NCBI GenBank assembly: GCA_007129135.1
Contig: SKWB01000029.1
Span: 1-5,637, forward strand
Direction of reading: 5' to 3'
DNA length: 5,637 nt
From: Halococcaceae archaeon
Lineage (GTDB): Archaea; Halobacteriota; Halobacteria; Halobacteriales; Halalkalicoccaceae
Shown: positions 5,247 through 5,637 of the stretch, piece by piece
How the letters are laid out: each line of letters starts with the position of its first letter
Numbering within the stretch: position 1 is the stretch's first letter
The notes under the pieces: generated by a model
The model's input: only the letters and a program-made list of their open reading frames with translations
What the model was told of the DNA's origin: nothing
Databases searched by the model: none
Program-made: the position numbers and the translations under genes

Positions 5247-5282
5247 CCACCCACGGGCCGCCCGACCGTCGGCGACGACCGG

Positions 5283-5288
5283 TTTTAA
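5283..5288 (+). promoter_or_regulatory. TATA-like promoter of usp3
   Basis: TTTTAA in GGTTTTAACA is centred about 27 nt before the ATG at 5313, the best TATA-box match in the window. Together with the usp2 tract 37 nt to the left it forms a compact divergent promoter in the 97-nt gap 5216-5312, which would allow joint control of both stress-protein genes. Only a weak GGCGGTG stands before the start codon. Confidence 0.55.
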
Positions 5289-5312
5289 CAGCCCTGCCGC
5301 GGTAGGCGGTGC

Positions 5313-5637
5313 ATGGCCGACATCGACACCGTGGTGGTCGCGACCGACGGCTCCGAGAGCGTGAGCCGAGCGGTGGACGTGGCGCTCGACCTCGCCGAGC
5401 GCTTCGACGCCGCGGTCCACGCGCTCTACGTGATCGACGAGGGCGACGTCGACTCCTCGCCCTCGGAACTGCGAGGCGAGTTCCGGGAAGCGCTCTCCGA
5501 GCGGGGCGAACGCGCACTCGAGGAGGTGGCCGGCCGAACGGACCGCGAGGTCCACACGGCAGTGAGAGAGGGCCACCCAGCCGCGGTGATCGCGGAGTAC
5601 GCCCGCGAACACGACGCCGACGTGGTCGCCACGGGCA
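5313..5637 (+). CDS. Universal stress protein, UspA family (Usp3), 3'-partial
   Basis: This coding region runs off the right edge without a stop; 108 residues are visible of an expected 140-150. Strand 1 and the nucleotide-binding Asp are canonical: MADIDTVVVATDGSESVSRA, with Asp12. Helix 1 (VDVALDLAERFDAAVH) and strand 2 (VHALYVIDEGD) follow, then a variable acidic linker (43-56) and a helix (REALSERGERALEEVAG). The sequence ends with REVHTAVREGHPAAVIAEYA and HDADVVATG, so it stops exactly at the first Gly of the G-x2-G-x9-G-S/T motif. Whether the rest of the ATP site is intact cannot be seen. REGHPAAVI is the usual Usp segment before the last strand, more typical than in Usp1 or Usp2. The ATG at 5313 is chosen from strand 1 and the TATA-like sequence 27 nt upstream. 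It is divergent from Usp2. Confidence 0.88.
   Translation, partial: MADIDTVVVATDGSESVSRAVDVALDLAERFDAAVHALYVIDEGDVDSSPSELRGEFREALSERGERALEEVAGRTDREVHTAVREGHPAAVIAEYAREHDADVVATG

Noticed and set aside
5216..5254. Start of usp2 at the ATG 13 codons upstream
   Set aside because: The added residues (MGGFLTSARGGGS) cover the promoter T6 tract and the Shine-Dalgarno site, and Usp proteins begin just before strand 1.
3036..5612. An 858-codon open frame on the minus strand crossing the DUF5806-like, usp1, acetyltransferase, usp2 and usp3 regions
   Set aside because: Only the part from 3797 down to 3036 is a real protein. The rest is antisense or out of frame to four well-recognised genes, gives low-complexity Arg/Gly-rich protein, and is open because GC-rich codon use rarely makes stops.
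1..5637. tRNA or rRNA genes, CRISPR arrays, insertion sequences, integrase or phage genes
   Set aside because: I looked on both strands. The gaps are too short for RNA genes beyond tiny ones, and I saw no regularly spaced repeats, terminal inverted repeats or transposase motifs.

Overview
The window looks like chromosome of a halophilic archaeon (class Halobacteria). The DNA is very GC-rich. The predicted proteins are rich in Asp and Glu and poor in Lys. Several families are ones I associate with haloarchaea (a Tat-exported beta-helix protein, a DUF5806-like protein, clustered Usp proteins). Short A/T tracts lie about 27-30 nt upstream of most start codons, as in archaeal TATA-box promoters with leaderless mRNAs. 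I cannot name the genus.

Layout. Positions 2-1279 (+) hold a dihydroorotase (pyrimidine synthesis) whose first few codons lie left of the window. It is followed by a small conserved haloarchaeal protein of unknown function (1322-1804, +) with its own promoter. Convergent to that, after a 57-nt gap, is a Tat-exported parallel beta-helix protein (1862-2926, -). Next on the minus strand is a DUF5806-like protein with a long disordered acidic N-terminus and a possible zinc-binding tail (3036-3797, -).

The right-hand 1.8 kb is a stress-protein cluster. A universal stress protein (Usp1, 3871-4242, +) overlaps a GNAT acetyltransferase (4239-4784, +) by ATGA. The acetyltransferase overlaps by 22 nt, tail to tail, the end of a second Usp (Usp2, 4763-5215, -). 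Usp2 is divergent from a third Usp (Usp3, 5313 onward, +), which runs off the right edge. The nucleotide-binding motif is degenerate in Usp1 and essentially absent in Usp2, so the three are unlikely to be interchangeable.

No tRNA, rRNA, CRISPR array, insertion sequence or phage gene is visible. The gaps between genes are all under 110 nt and hold mainly promoters. The most interesting item is the translationally coupled Usp-acetyltransferase pair among further Usp genes, which may be a post-translationally controlled stress module. That reading is inference. The rest looks like ordinary haloarchaeal chromosome.
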